Position numbers and translations under genes: made by a program | Notes under the pieces: model-generated | What the model was told of the DNA's origin: nothing | What the model saw: only the letters and a program-made list of their open reading frames with translations | Databases searched by the model: none | Assembly: GCA_022828445.1 (NCBI GenBank) | Contig: JAIZZJ010000015.1 | Location: 558,001 to 622,000 of the forward strand | Source: Graphiopsis chlorocephala | Lineage: Eukaryota; Ascomycota; Dothideomycetes; Cladosporiales; Cladosporiaceae | Direction: 5' to 3' | DNA length: 64,000 bases | Part shown: positions 30,976-42,668 of the stretch, piece by piece | Layout: every line of letters starts with the position of its first letter | Position numbering within the stretch: the first letter of the stretch is position 1

Positions 30976-31877
30976 GAACACACAAACAGTACCCTGGAGA
31001 TTATTCGGATCCCACGGACGAAAGGTTGGACTCGGTGTCGACGACAACAGCAAAATCGACTCTGGGTTCGTGCGCTGCACCTCTTGACAGCAGCAACGGT
31101 TACTAGCTTCAGGCGCACCCAAAACGCCTTTTTTTTGGACCTGAGCATGATTCGAGATCCGTTGTTCCGATCATTACATGCCGGAGAAAAGAGTTGCCTC
31201 GAGGAGCAAATCGTTGTTCGCTATATCGTGCGGCTCTCAAAAATTTCATCGAGGCTCAACTCTGTTCTTACTTATCCCCCATCGCTTTTCTGGATGCTGA
31301 CGTCTTCGTGTCAGCTGATTCGCGTCGGACACAGGGAAAGACCGAGCGGGCACTCACGGAACGAGATGCGAAAAGAAAAAAGCCACCCGGACTGCTAAGC
31401 AATGACAAGCCCACGTGGCGCAGAGTTGACACGCGGTTTTCAGCCTCATGCCTCGGCCTTTTTCGTTGTTTTTGGCAACTTGGCTCACATTTTACCTATA
31501 GCCGAGGGTACTTGTGGATGCTTGGTAGCATTTCGCTAGCGCCGCAGAGAAACCTACAGGGTTCATGTTTCGAGCTTGGACGAACTAGGCAGGCAGTCCG
31601 TGTGTGACGCTTTGTGAGTAACATCTTTTCATGTCTCCTGCTGCACTTGGGCCAGTCCCGAAGCGCCATTACGGAACTACGGTCTGGAGAAATGCTGGAG
31701 TCTGGAGTCCCCAAAGCGGGGAAAACTTAAATCAGGTGTTGGCGACGGCTCGTTGGTGTGTGTAGGAGCAAGGGGCAAGTATACATGTATAGGCCACATG
31801 GCTGCAAGACATTCTTTCGTCAGTCTTGATCAATAATCGTGATCATTAATCCAAAAAGTTGCCGATACTCCTGCAAA
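30976..31877. other. Intergenic upstream of the GPR1-family transporter
   Basis: 902 bp. It contains a T-rich tract (about 31130) and no supportable gene. Confidence 0.45.
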
Positions 31878-32935
31878 ATGGCTACCGAAAAGTATGAAAC
31901 ATCACCCGACCTTGAGAGCGGCGCTTTGCATATCGATGGTGGCCCACTGAACCGCGAGAACACAACCATCACTCTCTCGAACGACCAGTACGAGCGTTTG
32001 TTCTTTCAGCCCTCGAAGCCGCAACGCGGTGATGCCGCCAAACGTTTTGGTATGCTATCTTGACTTCACCAAAATATCGTACCTATGACTGACAAACAGT
32101 CCAGCCAACCCGAGTTTGCTCGGTCTTCTCGGATTCCTCATCCCATACACCTCTACGATCTTGACGCTATGTCAATTCCAAGGAGCAGTCCCGCCGTACA
32201 CACTGGTTGGAATCACTGCCGACTATTACTTCCTCGGAGCGATCGCAATGGTGCTCGCGGGTATTGGGGAGTTTATTTTGGGAAACAGTGCGTATCTACG
32301 GCAACCAAGCAACAATGTCATCTTGATACTGACAATCTGTACAGCTTTCCCGTTCGTCGTCTTCATCATTTACGGCACTCACTGGGGCTCTCTAGCATAC
32401 AACCAAGACCCCATACACCAGATTACATCGGCATTTAGCGCTGAAGGCGGCGCAACTGGTGCCGTGTACAACTCATCGCAGACTTTCCACAACATCACGA
32501 TGTTCGTTGTTCGCTTGCCCCAACACCTTGAGATTTGGCTAACATACCCCGGACAGGGCTATGGTCAGCTTCGTGATCTTGATCGGCACTCTGCGTGTGA
32601 ACTTGCTCTTCGTCCTCCTCTTCTTTGGTCTCGTGATGCTGTTCTCGTTCATCGCCGCAGCAGATGCTGCGATCCCCTCTGCAGCCTCCGAAGCCGATCT
32701 CGCGCACATTCTGAAGCTCCTGCAAGTTGGAGGTGGCTTTGGATTCATAGGGCTCGTCTGTGGCTGGTGAGTCTCTCTTTGGTGTGCGCGTCTCTCCGAT
32801 ATGAACAAATGCTCACATGTCGTGCGCAGGTACCTTGCAATTCTCGAAGTCTGCGAAACTGTACAGATTCCATGCCCTCTGCCTGTGTTCGATTTGAGCA
32901 GCAAGATTTTCCCGGCGAAGAAGAAGAGCAGTTGA
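31878..32935 (+). CDS. GPR1/FUN34/YaaH family acetate-type transporter
   Basis: The inferred exons are 31878-32049, 32105-32287, 32345-32501, 32557-32766 and 32830-32935, giving 275 aa. The soluble N-terminus ends FFQPSKPQRGDAAKRFA. The family signature NPSLLGLLGFLIPY then appears, matching the NPxPLGL motif, followed by six membrane helices (including ADYYFLGAIAMVLAGIGEFILGN, TFPFVVFIIYG, AMVSFVILIGTL, LLFVLLFFGLVMLFSFIAA and GGGFGFIGLVCGWYLAILEV). The tail ends FPAKKKSS. Family members move acetate, ammonium or succinate at the plasma membrane. The third intron uses a weak donor (GTTCGT near 32502) and is the least certain. The middle of this gene cannot be read as one frame without splicing. 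Confidence 0.82.
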
Positions 32936-34120
32936 AGGATATAGATGTAATGATTGTCGTAGATGGAACATGGCAAGGAGAGCGATGCATATTGACGCCG
33001 GCAAGGATTTTGGAACCAGAGCGTCGTCCGACATAGTCGGATTTAGATATATGTGCACAGAGACATCTCAATGGATACAGATAACAGACAGTACATTGAC
33101 GTATGAATTGGTGTTTACGACCAAGTATATGGATATTGTTCGTCACAGTACAAAGTACAGCAGCTGTCATACTGGAAGTCAATAGCACTGGCATACTAGA
33201 TACTATAATGATCAAATGCGACGATCACAGATTTGTAGAGAAACTCGTGATTACCAGGCAATAATTCACAAGTACCAGTAAGCATCCATCACGATGTGAT
33301 ACCATCAGCCACGCAATTGTATACTTTGCCCATGTCTCAGCCTTACAATACTTATGCGTTTCATCGATTCCAGTAGCCACAAGCTTTCCCAAGACATTAC
33401 GGAACTTTTTGCTCGAGCATTCGTCTTGTTTTCAAGATTGTTAGGCACGCGGCTCTGCCTGACGCGCCACACAATCAATCTTGAACGCCTTTTATGCAAG
33501 GGCAGAGATGAGATCGTCCTGGCGTCTCAGCCCCCATCGTCATGCCGGCTTCCGAGCGGGCAGAACGCCAGTGTCAAGACAGAGTTCACGACGCCGTTAC
33601 ATCCAGACAAACGGCTCATTTCTACCCAAACTTCATGTTTCGGCTCTTTTTCAGTATTAGGCAGAATTGCAGCCACGCCAACAACAGTTCTGAGATCCAC
33701 AGCTTCACAGTTGAGCGCGGCCAGATGATTGCTACGCACGCCAGGGTGAGAGACCGCTAAGTGCCGGTGTACGCAAGCATCCGGCTACGACCAGTCAACT
33801 GATCATGCCATACATCAAAGATCGCATTTAGCCTGAAATGGTCTGAAATGGTGTGCCGTGAGCCTTTTGGCTTCGAAGATCCTATCAGTCGCGTGGCTAT
33901 GCGGCTTGGTGGATACAACGTCAACCTCCACCCCTCATGCTAAGGCCCAAAGCGTCTGGGCATCCCGCCTGGTGCCCCGTCTGGTGCCCCATGCTGACCC
34001 GGGCCGGGGTTAATATACAAGATGAGCCGGATTGTACATAAGCTCGAGAGCTGGACGACGTTTGATTTTGGGGCTTACACCTCGAGTACCAAATAATACG
34101 AACATTTACCTCTCCCGACA
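32936..34120. other. Intergenic upstream of the sugar porter
   Basis: 1.19 kb. It contains short imperfect repeats (CTGAAATGGT twice near 33835; CTGGTGCCCC twice near 33970) and a TTAATATAC stretch near 34010. No gene supported. Confidence 0.45.
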
Positions 34121-36272
34121 ATGGCACCTGTTGGCGGAGAAGGCCTTTCGGCCGCACGAGCGAGATATGCCGGCCCTGGAGGCATGAAGGGTATCATCTC
34201 GAACGGAAAGACTTCATCAATCGCATGTTTCGCCGCTCTTGGAGGATTTGTTTATGGCTACAACCAGGGCATGTTTGGTCAGATCTTGACCATGACTGCT
34301 TTTACTCGCCACGTCAGTCCATGAAACATCCATGCTACTGCTTGTTACTTGAGCTGACATTTTACATAGTTGGAACCCTGGTATACTGAGTCTAGCGGCA
34401 ACGGTGTCACTCGTGGACTGCTTACTGCAATCTTGGAGCTCGGTGCCTGGATTGGTACACTGATCAACGGATATGTTGCTGACGCAGCTGGACGTCGATG
34501 GTCAGTCGTCATTGCCTGCGTGGTATTCACTGTCGGTGTGATTGTCCAGGCTCTTGTGAAGAACTACGCCTATATTCTTGCCGGAAGATTTGTTACAGGT
34601 ATTGGTGTCGGAGCTTTCAGTATGTTGGTGCCGCTGTACAACGCCGAATTGGTAGGTCCACCAAACATCGAACCGCTGCACGATTTGTCTTCGCCCCTAG
34701 CTTGCGTGTCAATACTGACGATCTCAAGGCCCCTCCAGAGGTCCGCGGCGCTCTCGTGGCTCTTCAGCAGCTCGCCATTACCTTCGGAATTATGGTATCG
34801 TACTTCATCGGCTACGGAACCAACTACATCGGCGGCGGAGCCGAAACCATCAAAGGGGGAGCTATGCACGACGCTTCTTGGTTGATTCCCATCTGCATCC
34901 AGTTGGTCCCCTCGACTATTCTTGCAGTCGGCATGATCGCCTTCATGCCTCAGAGTCCGCGTCACTTGATGAACAAGGGTCGCGAGGAAGAATGCCTCAA
35001 CACTCTAGCCCGTCTTCGCGGCTGCAGCAAAGATGACATGAGAGTCCGCATCGAGTTCCTCGAGATCAAGGCCCTGCGCGAATTTGAAGTACAGCGCTCG
35101 ATCGAGCTCTTCCCGCAGTACCAGGATGGCAGCTTCAAGAGTAACTTTATGATCGGCGTAAACGACTACAAATCGCTCATCACCAACCAATCGCTACGGA
35201 AGCGAACAATCATCGCAATTCTTACTATGGTCTTCCAACAGTGGAATGGTGTTAACGCCATTCTTTACTACGCCCCGTTCATCTTCCAAGGTGTCGGCAT
35301 TACTGGTGGAACTTTATCGCTGCTCGCAACCGGCGTCGTGGGTATCGTCATGTTTTTGGCAACGATCCCAGCCGTTCTCTACGTCGATCGCTTTGGTCGT
35401 AAGACTATTCTCATCGTTGGTGGCATCGGAATGGCTATTTCTCACTTTATCGTTGCTGGGTAAGCATTCAGGATCAGATTTGTTCTCCAGGGATATACTA
35501 ACAACGCACACAGCATTACTGCCACGTATGGCGATGAGAGAAATGGCGGGTTCGCAAATCACCAAGGCGCTGCCTGGACCGCTGTTGTATTCATCTGGCT
35601 ATATGCCATTCATTTCGGCTATTCGTGAGCAAAAGATCCTCCGGTAAATGTGGTATCCTTACTGACTTCACTCACAGTTGGGGTCCGGTTGCCTGGATTA
35701 TCATTTCCGAAGTCTTCCCTCTTGGTTTGAGAGCCAAGGGTGTTTCAATTGGCGGATCGTCAAACTGGCTCAACAACGTGAGTAATGACTGCCACAACCT
35801 TGTTTGCAAACACGAACAATACTAATATTTGTATAGTTTGCGGTCGCTCTTTCGACTTCGCCTTTCATTGATGTATCCCAGTACGGCGCATTTGTAAGCA
35901 TCTCTCGATTGGCCCGAACATGTTAGCTTTACACTGACAACTTTAACAGATCTTCTTCGGTGTAGTCACAACAATTGGTGTTGCCTGGGTCTACTTCTTG
36001 GTAAGTGGCAGACGTACTCACCTGACAAGAGCACTCCTAACCGATTATCCAAGGTGCCTGAAACCAAAGGGCGCTCCCTTGAAGAGATGGATGAGTTGTT
36101 CGGCTCTGGCGATGCGCGCTTCGCTGCTGAAGATCTGGCCCGTAAGGAGAGGATCGAGAGAGACATTGGCCTTACTGCTCTCCTCCACGGTGACATGAGC
36201 GACAGCCACAGTGACGAGAAGATCGGTTCTGGTTCAGAGAACCACGAGCACGACTACGTTGAGAAACGCTGA
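34121..36272 (+). CDS. MFS sugar porter (hexose/quinate-type transporter)
   Basis: Eight exons are inferred: 34121-34312, 34370-34651, 34729-35459, 35514-35624, 35678-35777, 35837-35893, 35950-36000 and 36054-36272. They total 1743 nt, 580 aa. Sugar-porter motifs in order are GGFVYGYNQGMFGQIL, DAAGRRWS after helix 2, AGRFVTGIGVG, VPLYNAELAPPEVRGALVALQQL, PQSPRHLMNKGREEE (variant of PESPRWL), QQWNGVNAILYYAPFIFQ, VDRFGRKTILIVGG, WGPVAWIIISEVFPLGLRAKG and VPETKGRSLEEMDELFG. Twelve membrane helices, plasma membrane, proton-coupled uptake expected. The exact sugar or quinate specificity cannot be read. The C-terminal tail is hydrophilic and His/Asp/Ser-rich. Confidence 0.93.
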
Positions 36273-36713
36273 TCGAAACACGGGTGACTCCAGAGGTCAG
36301 TTGCCGACACGTTTGATTGAACAGGGCCGCGATGGAGTGTAGTGGTCTATAGGTGGTCACTTATGCTGCGTTCAAAGGAATTAACACCGTCGTTACCAGC
36401 ATTCGTTCTGTCTTAAAACCATGTTCTAACTTTCAAGACTCGTTACATTGACATTGTGAACACTTCATATCTCCGGCAGAAGCGACTGATTTGCACTTGG
36501 TCGAGATCGCACCGCCGAAAGACCGGCGCTAATCTTCAGCTATGGTCGCAAGGATTCCAACGACCGCTGCCGCCGCTATAGCCGCTGTCTGTGTATCAAG
36601 GCGTGCCCAAGTACGTCGGAGAAACTCTGGAAGCCCGAGCACGACTCTTCACTGTAAACACATCATCAATTCCGAGCCGTCTGTTTCCGTCAATCCATCC
36701 CAGAAACGACGAA
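36273..36713. other. Intergenic
   Basis: 441 bp. The downstream frame stays open upstream to about 36591, but without an ATG. Nothing else seen. Confidence 0.4.
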
Positions 36714-37331
36714 ATGTCTGGCAGAGTCGAGGATATCACACATGATGGCAAGTGTGCAGCTCAGGCAGCAGAGTCTCCTGCACGCCAAAATCCATTGTCG
36801 CTTGGGCGCTTAGCACTGAGAACTGCCGTCGCTCTGGCCTTCGGTTTCAATATCGCCGGTTTTGGGGCTGTATACGATTCAGTAAAGGCGCTGGCGAAGT
36901 ACCTTCATGGCGTTGAAAGTCCTTTGACACCAAAGACTACTTTAGACATCGCCATCTACATCTGCTCTGGCATTCTTCTGGCCGCCGGATCCTACCTGTT
37001 GATACAGCGGATTACATCAACTGTACACGGTGCCAAATCTCCAATCCAGGAGTCAAAGCCACTGAGATATGCTTCAATTACACTTTGCGCTCTTTGGATA
37101 GAGCAAGATGGTGTCAAAAAGGCGGCGGCAAGTGTCGTGAGCTATGCTTCTGGCCAAGGCGTTTCGCTCCCAGGAGCTTTGTTCGCGGTCTTCGGAGAGT
37201 CTGCCACTGTTTTACAGATGGGACTGGTCTGGTACAAGTTGATCAGCAAGGCTTTTGAGCCCTCGAAGCAGCGAGCCGTCCCATGGCAAATGCACAGAGA
37301 TGTAAAGCAGTCTGAGATCCAGTCGGTTTAA
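36714..37331 (+). CDS. Small fungal membrane protein of unknown function
   Basis: A 205-aa frame from the ATG at 36714 (MSGRVEDITHDGK). The frame is open upstream only through non-ATG codons. Three to four hydrophobic segments are visible: LALRTAVALAFGFNIAGFGAVY, TTLDIAIYICSGILLAAGSYLLI, a weak one around SITLCALWI, and LFAVFGESATVLQMGLVWYKLI. No recognised family. The C-terminus is basic and polar. The gene call rests on frame length and membrane pattern only. Confidence 0.5.
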   Translation: MSGRVEDITHDGKCAAQAAESPARQNPLSLGRLALRTAVALAFGFNIAGFGAVYDSVKALAKYLHGVESPLTPKTTLDIAIYICSGILLAAGSYLLIQRITSTVHGAKSPIQESKPLRYASITLCALWIEQDGVKKAAASVVSYASGQGVSLPGALFAVFGESATVLQMGLVWYKLISKAFEPSKQRAVPWQMHRDVKQSEIQSV

Positions 37332-38107
37332 TCAAGCCATGGGACTTCGGAGTTTCAGTTAGCCCAGGAACAAGCGATGATGAATAGCTTGAGATGGTAC
37401 AATGTCCCTATGTTGTCTTGGTTCTTGGACTTGGTGCAGAGAGCTCGACCAAGGCTTCAACAATTGCCTCCGGTGCAGTGCCTTGTCAGCTTGTCCACGT
37501 GAGTTTCTCGTTTGTGTCCAATGGAGGTTCCCTTTAACGACACCTGGATGCAGTAGTGAGCGAACGGACTAAAGGGAACGATTCCATCAAATGCAAATAC
37601 GCTAAACTCATCGGACCATTTGTAGTGACAGAAACGGCAGGCACGCGTTAGCACCATTGCCTTACGCAGTCGCGTGACATTTCGGCTAGAGGCTGCTATC
37701 AGTGCCTTGAAGCACCACATCACAATGTAATAGCAGCATAGTTTCACTTTGTATTCAAGTAGGACGTAGTCTAGACATTCTTCTTAGTGCCTCTGAGAAA
37801 TTCCTCGTCTCTTCGCGGCGTCGCTTGGGCGGGCGTTTCAGAACCATTGATTTCCATCTCTGCCATCAATATATTGTTAGCAGCCGCCTTTCTTATTTCA
37901 CCCGACGAAAGATCGTCAAGCACGAAATTATGCTTGCGTCATAATCGATAACAGCAACACGTTGGTGGCGTGGAATTCTGGGCATTTTTGCGCGCCCGAA
38001 CGTCTGGATTGGCGATCAACCTGAAACCGCGTTTGTATACACTACATGACATCGACTCCCGCTTGACGACTTTCTTTCTCTTTTTGCATAAACAGGATTG
38101 AACCACC
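37332..38107. other. Intergenic
   Basis: 776 bp with no supportable gene. A minus-strand open frame (37457-37747) is Cys/His-rich by chance and lacks family features. Confidence 0.4.
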
Positions 38108-39163
38108 ATGGTTATGGGTGCTGCGCACGCCATTTCCCTGGCTCTGATATTTGCTCAATACATCCGAGCACAAGCCCTTCCAGCTGGCGTATCGCCAGGA
38201 GGCATTAGCAGCGATCTCACCATCAAATTGTCTAACGGCGACACACGAGAATACCTGCTACATGTTCCTCGGAATTACAATGAGACTGCTCGAGCCGGTT
38301 TGATCCTAGTATACGCTGGCCGAGGTAGCGACAATGCACATGCAGAGGCGTTTACACATTTCTCCGACCCCAGCTACAATCCAGATATGCTTGTAGTCTA
38401 TCCACAGGGCACGATAGATCCGACTGGTGAAGACGTGTGGCAGGGCGATCCAAATGCCAAAGCGGATGATGTTGCATTCACCTTAGAACTTCTCGACAAT
38501 ATTCTAGCTTCTTACGCTATCGATGGAAACAGAATCTACGCATCTGGAATGAGCAACGGTGGTGGCTTCGTAGCCAATCATCTGGCATGCGATGAGGACG
38601 CCTCGAAGAGAATCGCAGCATTTGGCGCTGTCTCGGCTGCCTACTATCAGTTTAGGGACGCCAGTCGGAGGTCTTGCAAGCCCGAGTCCGTAAAGATCGA
38701 CTGCAATAATGGAGGCAACAAGGTACCACTAATCGACATCCACGGAGGGAAGGATCAGATAATCGACTACTCTGGGGGGTATCGAAGAGGAGCTTGTCTT
38801 CCATCGATTCCACATTTCATAACTTCTTGGGCGGAGCGCATCGGCATGAAAAGTTCGAACCAAACATCCGAAGTGCATAATGGCAATGCTGTGCGCTACA
38901 CTTTCGGCGAGGGCGATGCAGCTGGAATGATACAGTCCTACTACGTCCCGACTATGGGTCATGTCTGGCCATATGGCTCCAACGAGGAAGTTCTGAACGC
39001 GACCGATGTTCTCATGGACTTTTTCTCTAAATGGTCGATTCAGAAGCGCGACAAAGCTGCAATCACGCTACCGGAAACCAGCACAGGATCCCAACGTATA
39101 TCAGCTTCTCTATTTCTGGCACTAGCCTGGGCGGCTGCGTCAACTGTCATTGTGACCGTCTGA
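38108..39163 (+). CDS. Secreted, probably GPI-anchored CE1/PHB-depolymerase-like esterase
   Basis: An intronless 351-aa frame. The N-terminus (AISLALIFAQYIRAQALPA) is a signal peptide. The alpha/beta-hydrolase core has REYLLHVPRNYN, an oxyanion-side LILVYAGRG, the nucleophile elbow ASGMSNGGGF (Ser in GMSNG), a likely acid in IDIHGGKDQIIDY and a His in PTMGHVWPYG. This resembles LpqC/feruloyl-esterase-B type enzymes. After about residue 305 a Ser/Thr-rich segment (ETSTGSQ) precedes a hydrophobic tail (SLFLALAWAAASTVIVTV) at the very C-terminus, which is the layout of a GPI-attachment signal. Several N-glycosylation sequons are present. Expected role: cell-surface hydrolysis of phenolic or polyester substrates. 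Confidence 0.87.
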   Translation: MVMGAAHAISLALIFAQYIRAQALPAGVSPGGISSDLTIKLSNGDTREYLLHVPRNYNETARAGLILVYAGRGSDNAHAEAFTHFSDPSYNPDMLVVYPQGTIDPTGEDVWQGDPNAKADDVAFTLELLDNILASYAIDGNRIYASGMSNGGGFVANHLACDEDASKRIAAFGAVSAAYYQFRDASRRSCKPESVKIDCNNGGNKVPLIDIHGGKDQIIDYSGGYRRGACLPSIPHFITSWAERIGMKSSNQTSEVHNGNAVRYTFGEGDAAGMIQSYYVPTMGHVWPYGSNEEVLNATDVLMDFFSKWSIQKRDKAAITLPETSTGSQRISASLFLALAWAAASTVIVTV

Positions 39164-39296
39164 AGAGCATTGGCTTTCCTGACTCTCTCTACAGCAAAAC
39201 CTCGCAGTTGGGCAGCTTGTTAACCCGGCCGATTGCCTTACGGCGGCGCTCATCGAGCTTGTGTTAACCAAGAACCATCCCTTGCGTTGAGGCATC

Positions 39297-39576
39297 ATGT
39301 CTGTATCTAGTTTGAAAGGCATCGTCACAATGTACGATCCATATGTAAGCGTCTCTTCAATGCTTGAAGTGACCGATGGGCACGATACTGTTCAATCCAA
39401 AAAGGCTTGCAGGTCGAATGTTCAGATATATTTATACCTGATCACATTTCAACAGCTACACCAAGATCAGCAAGGTCAGCCCACGGTTCCAAGAAATCAT
39501 GACGATGGCATCGGTAATTGCAAACAATACCAAGGTCGTCACTCTGCACAACAAAGGAGAATTCAAGGTTTATTAA
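39297..39576 (+). CDS. Candidate small two-exon protein (about 52 aa)
   Basis: The candidate exon 39297-39344 ends at a good donor (GTAAGC). A second exon from 39466 (after CACCAAG) gives ISKVSPRFQEIMTMASVIAN followed by NTKVVTLHNKGEFKVY and a stop at 39576. The second block reads like ordered protein, but the acceptor is weak (AAG) and the alternative CAG at 39455 gives another frame. It may equally be a remnant of a larger decayed gene. Family not recognised. Confidence 0.25.
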
Positions 39577-39957
39577 TCGACTTTGAGGCCGCCGGCTATT
39601 CAAGTGCAGATCCGCTTGCACTCTTTGCCGGCCACAGAGCTACGGAAGAGTTGTTACCCGCTTGAAGCAGTCCTGCACAAGAGAACGGTGAAGATTTAAT
39701 ATCCCCTAACGCGAATCATCGACATCTGAAGAATACTGTTCCCTCGCCGTCTCCACAGTACTCCGCGATCTCCACTATTCCCCGCATGGAGGCAAGGTTC
39801 ACGGAGAACGCCCACATGACGAATGCGAATACAATATGTATAACATGCTGTATTACCGTGGAGTCTGAATATTTGACGGTTTGTCTTTTATACATTCCAA
39901 TTGCTAAGTACTTAGACGTCATTATTCACAGCGAGTAGTGGAAACTCGATTTTTACC

Positions 39958-41954
39958 ATGGTCTTGTTCTCATTACTGCTTAGCAGTGCAGCTGCTGCTT
40001 CTGCCTTTGCCATACGTAGAGATCTGGTCAATGGCAACTCTACGAACACTGTCGTCGACTTGGGATCAGCAGGATCGTATCAAGGCGTCGTCCAGAATGA
40101 CGGAACGTACGTAACAGATCGCTTGTAATTCCAATCCCCAATTCAGCAATGCTGACATTCACAAACAGCGTGGTCTCCTGGAAGGGCATCCCATATGCGG
40201 AGCCGCCAGTAGGAAAGCTACGATTCATGCCGCCCGAAGGACTCAAATCACAGTCTTCTTCGGTCGTTGACACAACAACCGATGCTCTGCGCTGCGTCCA
40301 ATTCGCTGGAGCACCGTACGGCGTGATTAACAACAACATCGTCGGGGTGCGATCTGGTCCAGGTCAAGAAGACTGCTTAAAGCTATGGGTATGGAAGCCA
40401 ACGAACGCTTCTGCGACTGCTTCGCTTCCGGTCATGTTCTACGTCCACGTAAGTTTTCTCTACTAGCCACAAGACATCACTCTCAGCTGACGAATTCTCC
40501 AGGGAGGGGGCTTACAATACAGTGCGGCAGCAAACAACGACTTCAGCGACTGGGTCGGCCAAAGCCAAGACTTCATCGCCGTCAACGTCGGCTATCGTCT
40601 TGGAGCCTTGGGATTCATGGCTCACGAGTCTCTCCCATCGGGCAACGCGGGCCTCCTCGATCAGCGTTTCGCTTTGGAATGGGTCAAGGCCAACATTGGA
40701 GCCTTCGGTGGTAACCCCGATGATGTGACGATCATGGGCCAGAGCGGAGGTGGCTATGCTGTTGTTTCGCAGATGGCCTTGTACGATGGCGACTCCAATG
40801 GGCTTTTCCATAAAGCTATTCCCAGGTCCATTCAGCGCTCGCCGATGTTCAGAGTAGATGAGCTTGCAGACCGCAATGTGGAGTTTGCTAAGCTGTTGAA
40901 CTGTACTGCGGGACAAGATCAGCTCGAGTGCTTCCAGGGCGCATCGGTTCCAGCGCTGGTGAACGCATATGCGAATATCACCAAGTTCACAGCGTCTAGC
41001 GGGTAAGTCGATTCGCCATTCCGATCCATCTCATATCCATCGCTGACAAACCTAACACAGTCTTTTCCAAAACCTAACCTTTGGAAACTCAGCCGGATTC
41101 GTGCCCACCATCGACGAAGTCACGCTCTCAGACTCCATCACCAACCTATTCAAAGCCGGCAAAGTGGCAAACGTACCAGTCATCGCAGGCGCCGTCAACG
41201 ATGAAGGAGGCAACTCGGGTCCTCGCAACGTCTCCGAGCTGAGTCCCGCCACAAATTCACTCTGGAACTTGACAGATGCCCAAGTAGCGCAGGCCGCGAG
41301 CTACTATCCCGTGAATTCAACATTTGGCTTCGCCAGCCCGGACAACTTCTTCTTGTCGACGTTCAAGGCATTCATCCAGTCCCTCCATAACTTCGGTGAG
41401 GCCGGAATCACCGGTTCTGAGCGTCTTGTTGGCAGATATATGAGCGAGGCGTTTGGCAGTGAGAACGTCTGGACCTTCCGCTTCAATGCTCCAAGTAAGT
41501 CACCCTTCTCTTTTTGTGGCCTTACGCAACTCTCAGAGTCATATAACTAACATCTCACCTTTGCACAGCCGTCGGAACCAACTACACCACCTCCGAATAC
41601 CCACTAGCATACGTCGCCCACTCCGCCGACAACTCCTACCTTCAGAATGCTACCTCGGTCATGACACCCTTCGAGAAATCCATCGCGCTCGAATGGCGTG
41701 CTTACATCGGCTCGTTCGTCCGCACAGGCGATCCCAACAAGCAGAAGCTGGCGTCTTCACCCGATTGGCATTCTTACGGCTTCCTGGGCGATTTTGTCAG
41801 CTCGCCTTTGCGACTGGTGCTTCAATTCGCCTTTGCGAGCAATGCCAACAAGAGTGCGACCACGGGGACGCAGATTGAGGTTTCGCAGAGGGCTCAGCTT
41901 GAGAGGGAGGATTGGTGGACTTCGGAGGGTGTCTTGGAGGGCATAAGGTTCTGA
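39958..41954 (+). CDS. Secreted type-B carboxylesterase/lipase
   Basis: Five exons are inferred: 39958-40106, 40169-40448, 40503-41002, 41061-41494 and 41569-41954. They total 1749 nt, 582 aa. The signal peptide is MVLFSLLLSSAAAASAFA. Carboxylesterase blocks are VVSWKGIPYAEPPVGKLRF, QEDCLKLWVWKP, MFYVHGGGL (oxyanion hole), VNVGYRLGALGF, NAGLLDQRFALEWVKANIGAFGGNPDDVTIMGQSGGG (nucleophile Ser), AGAVNDEGG (acid) and LAYVAHSADNSY (likely His). The elbow is GQSGGG rather than the usual GESAGG. Many N-glycosylation sequons fit extracellular location. The substrate is unknown; candidates are lipids, cholinesters or plant esters. Confidence 0.9.
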
Positions 41955-42668
41955 TAGAATGGACTTGTGAAGACACATAGCCTGTAGTTGTGAGCCAATG
42001 CTGCCAATGCAGATGTTCAAAGACAATTTTTCCTGTCATGCGTCCAGACATTTTGGCCTTTGGGCATGTATTGATAAGACAGCTCGTACGGCCTGGAGAT
42101 GTAGCGCGGAAGCTACTCGACCTGCATAGCAAATACCATGTAGCTGGTCTCTTCTCTCAAAGGTTGCGTCGCATATCGGTGTATACTCCCAGATGTCAGC
42201 GCTGGTATGAATGATGTAATGTCATGTGTGGTCAAGAAGAGTACGGTGAAGGACCTCGATGGCAGCTCGCAGCCTTGGCACTGTGTAGGTAGAAACTCCT
42301 TTTTCAAAGCCATCTTGCCGTCTTCACGCTCCTTTGGCTGATACGGTACTGGGCGAACTGGTCGCGGTGAACCTGCAGCACACAGAACACATCGCAAATG
42401 TCTCTGAGGACCCACGCAGCCCATCCTCACCTTTACCCACGCGGCCCACAAAAGCTGCTGTCGCAATGACGCGCCAACTACGCGCAGGCCGTCACAAACC
42501 TCTCATAGGTACCATACCTCCCTGAACTGGACCTCCACGTTCACCATGAAGTAAGTGATCGCAAATTGTATATATACAAGGTACAAGGTAGGTCTGAGTA
42601 GGCTCTATCATCACTTTTTCGTGCAAGACCATTACCAATTCAGGTTCCTACTCAACCACCAGCACACC
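41955..42668. other. Intergenic
   Basis: 714 bp. A TATA-like TATATATAC lies near 42570, about 100 bp before the epimerase ATG. No other feature. Confidence 0.45.

Noticed and set aside
33354..33728. Plus-strand 124-codon open frame between transporters
   Set aside because: Random-looking composition and overlap with other short frames on both strands.
37457..37747. Cys/His-rich minus-strand open frame
   Set aside because: Cys and His spacing fits no zinc-binding motif I know and there is no other support.
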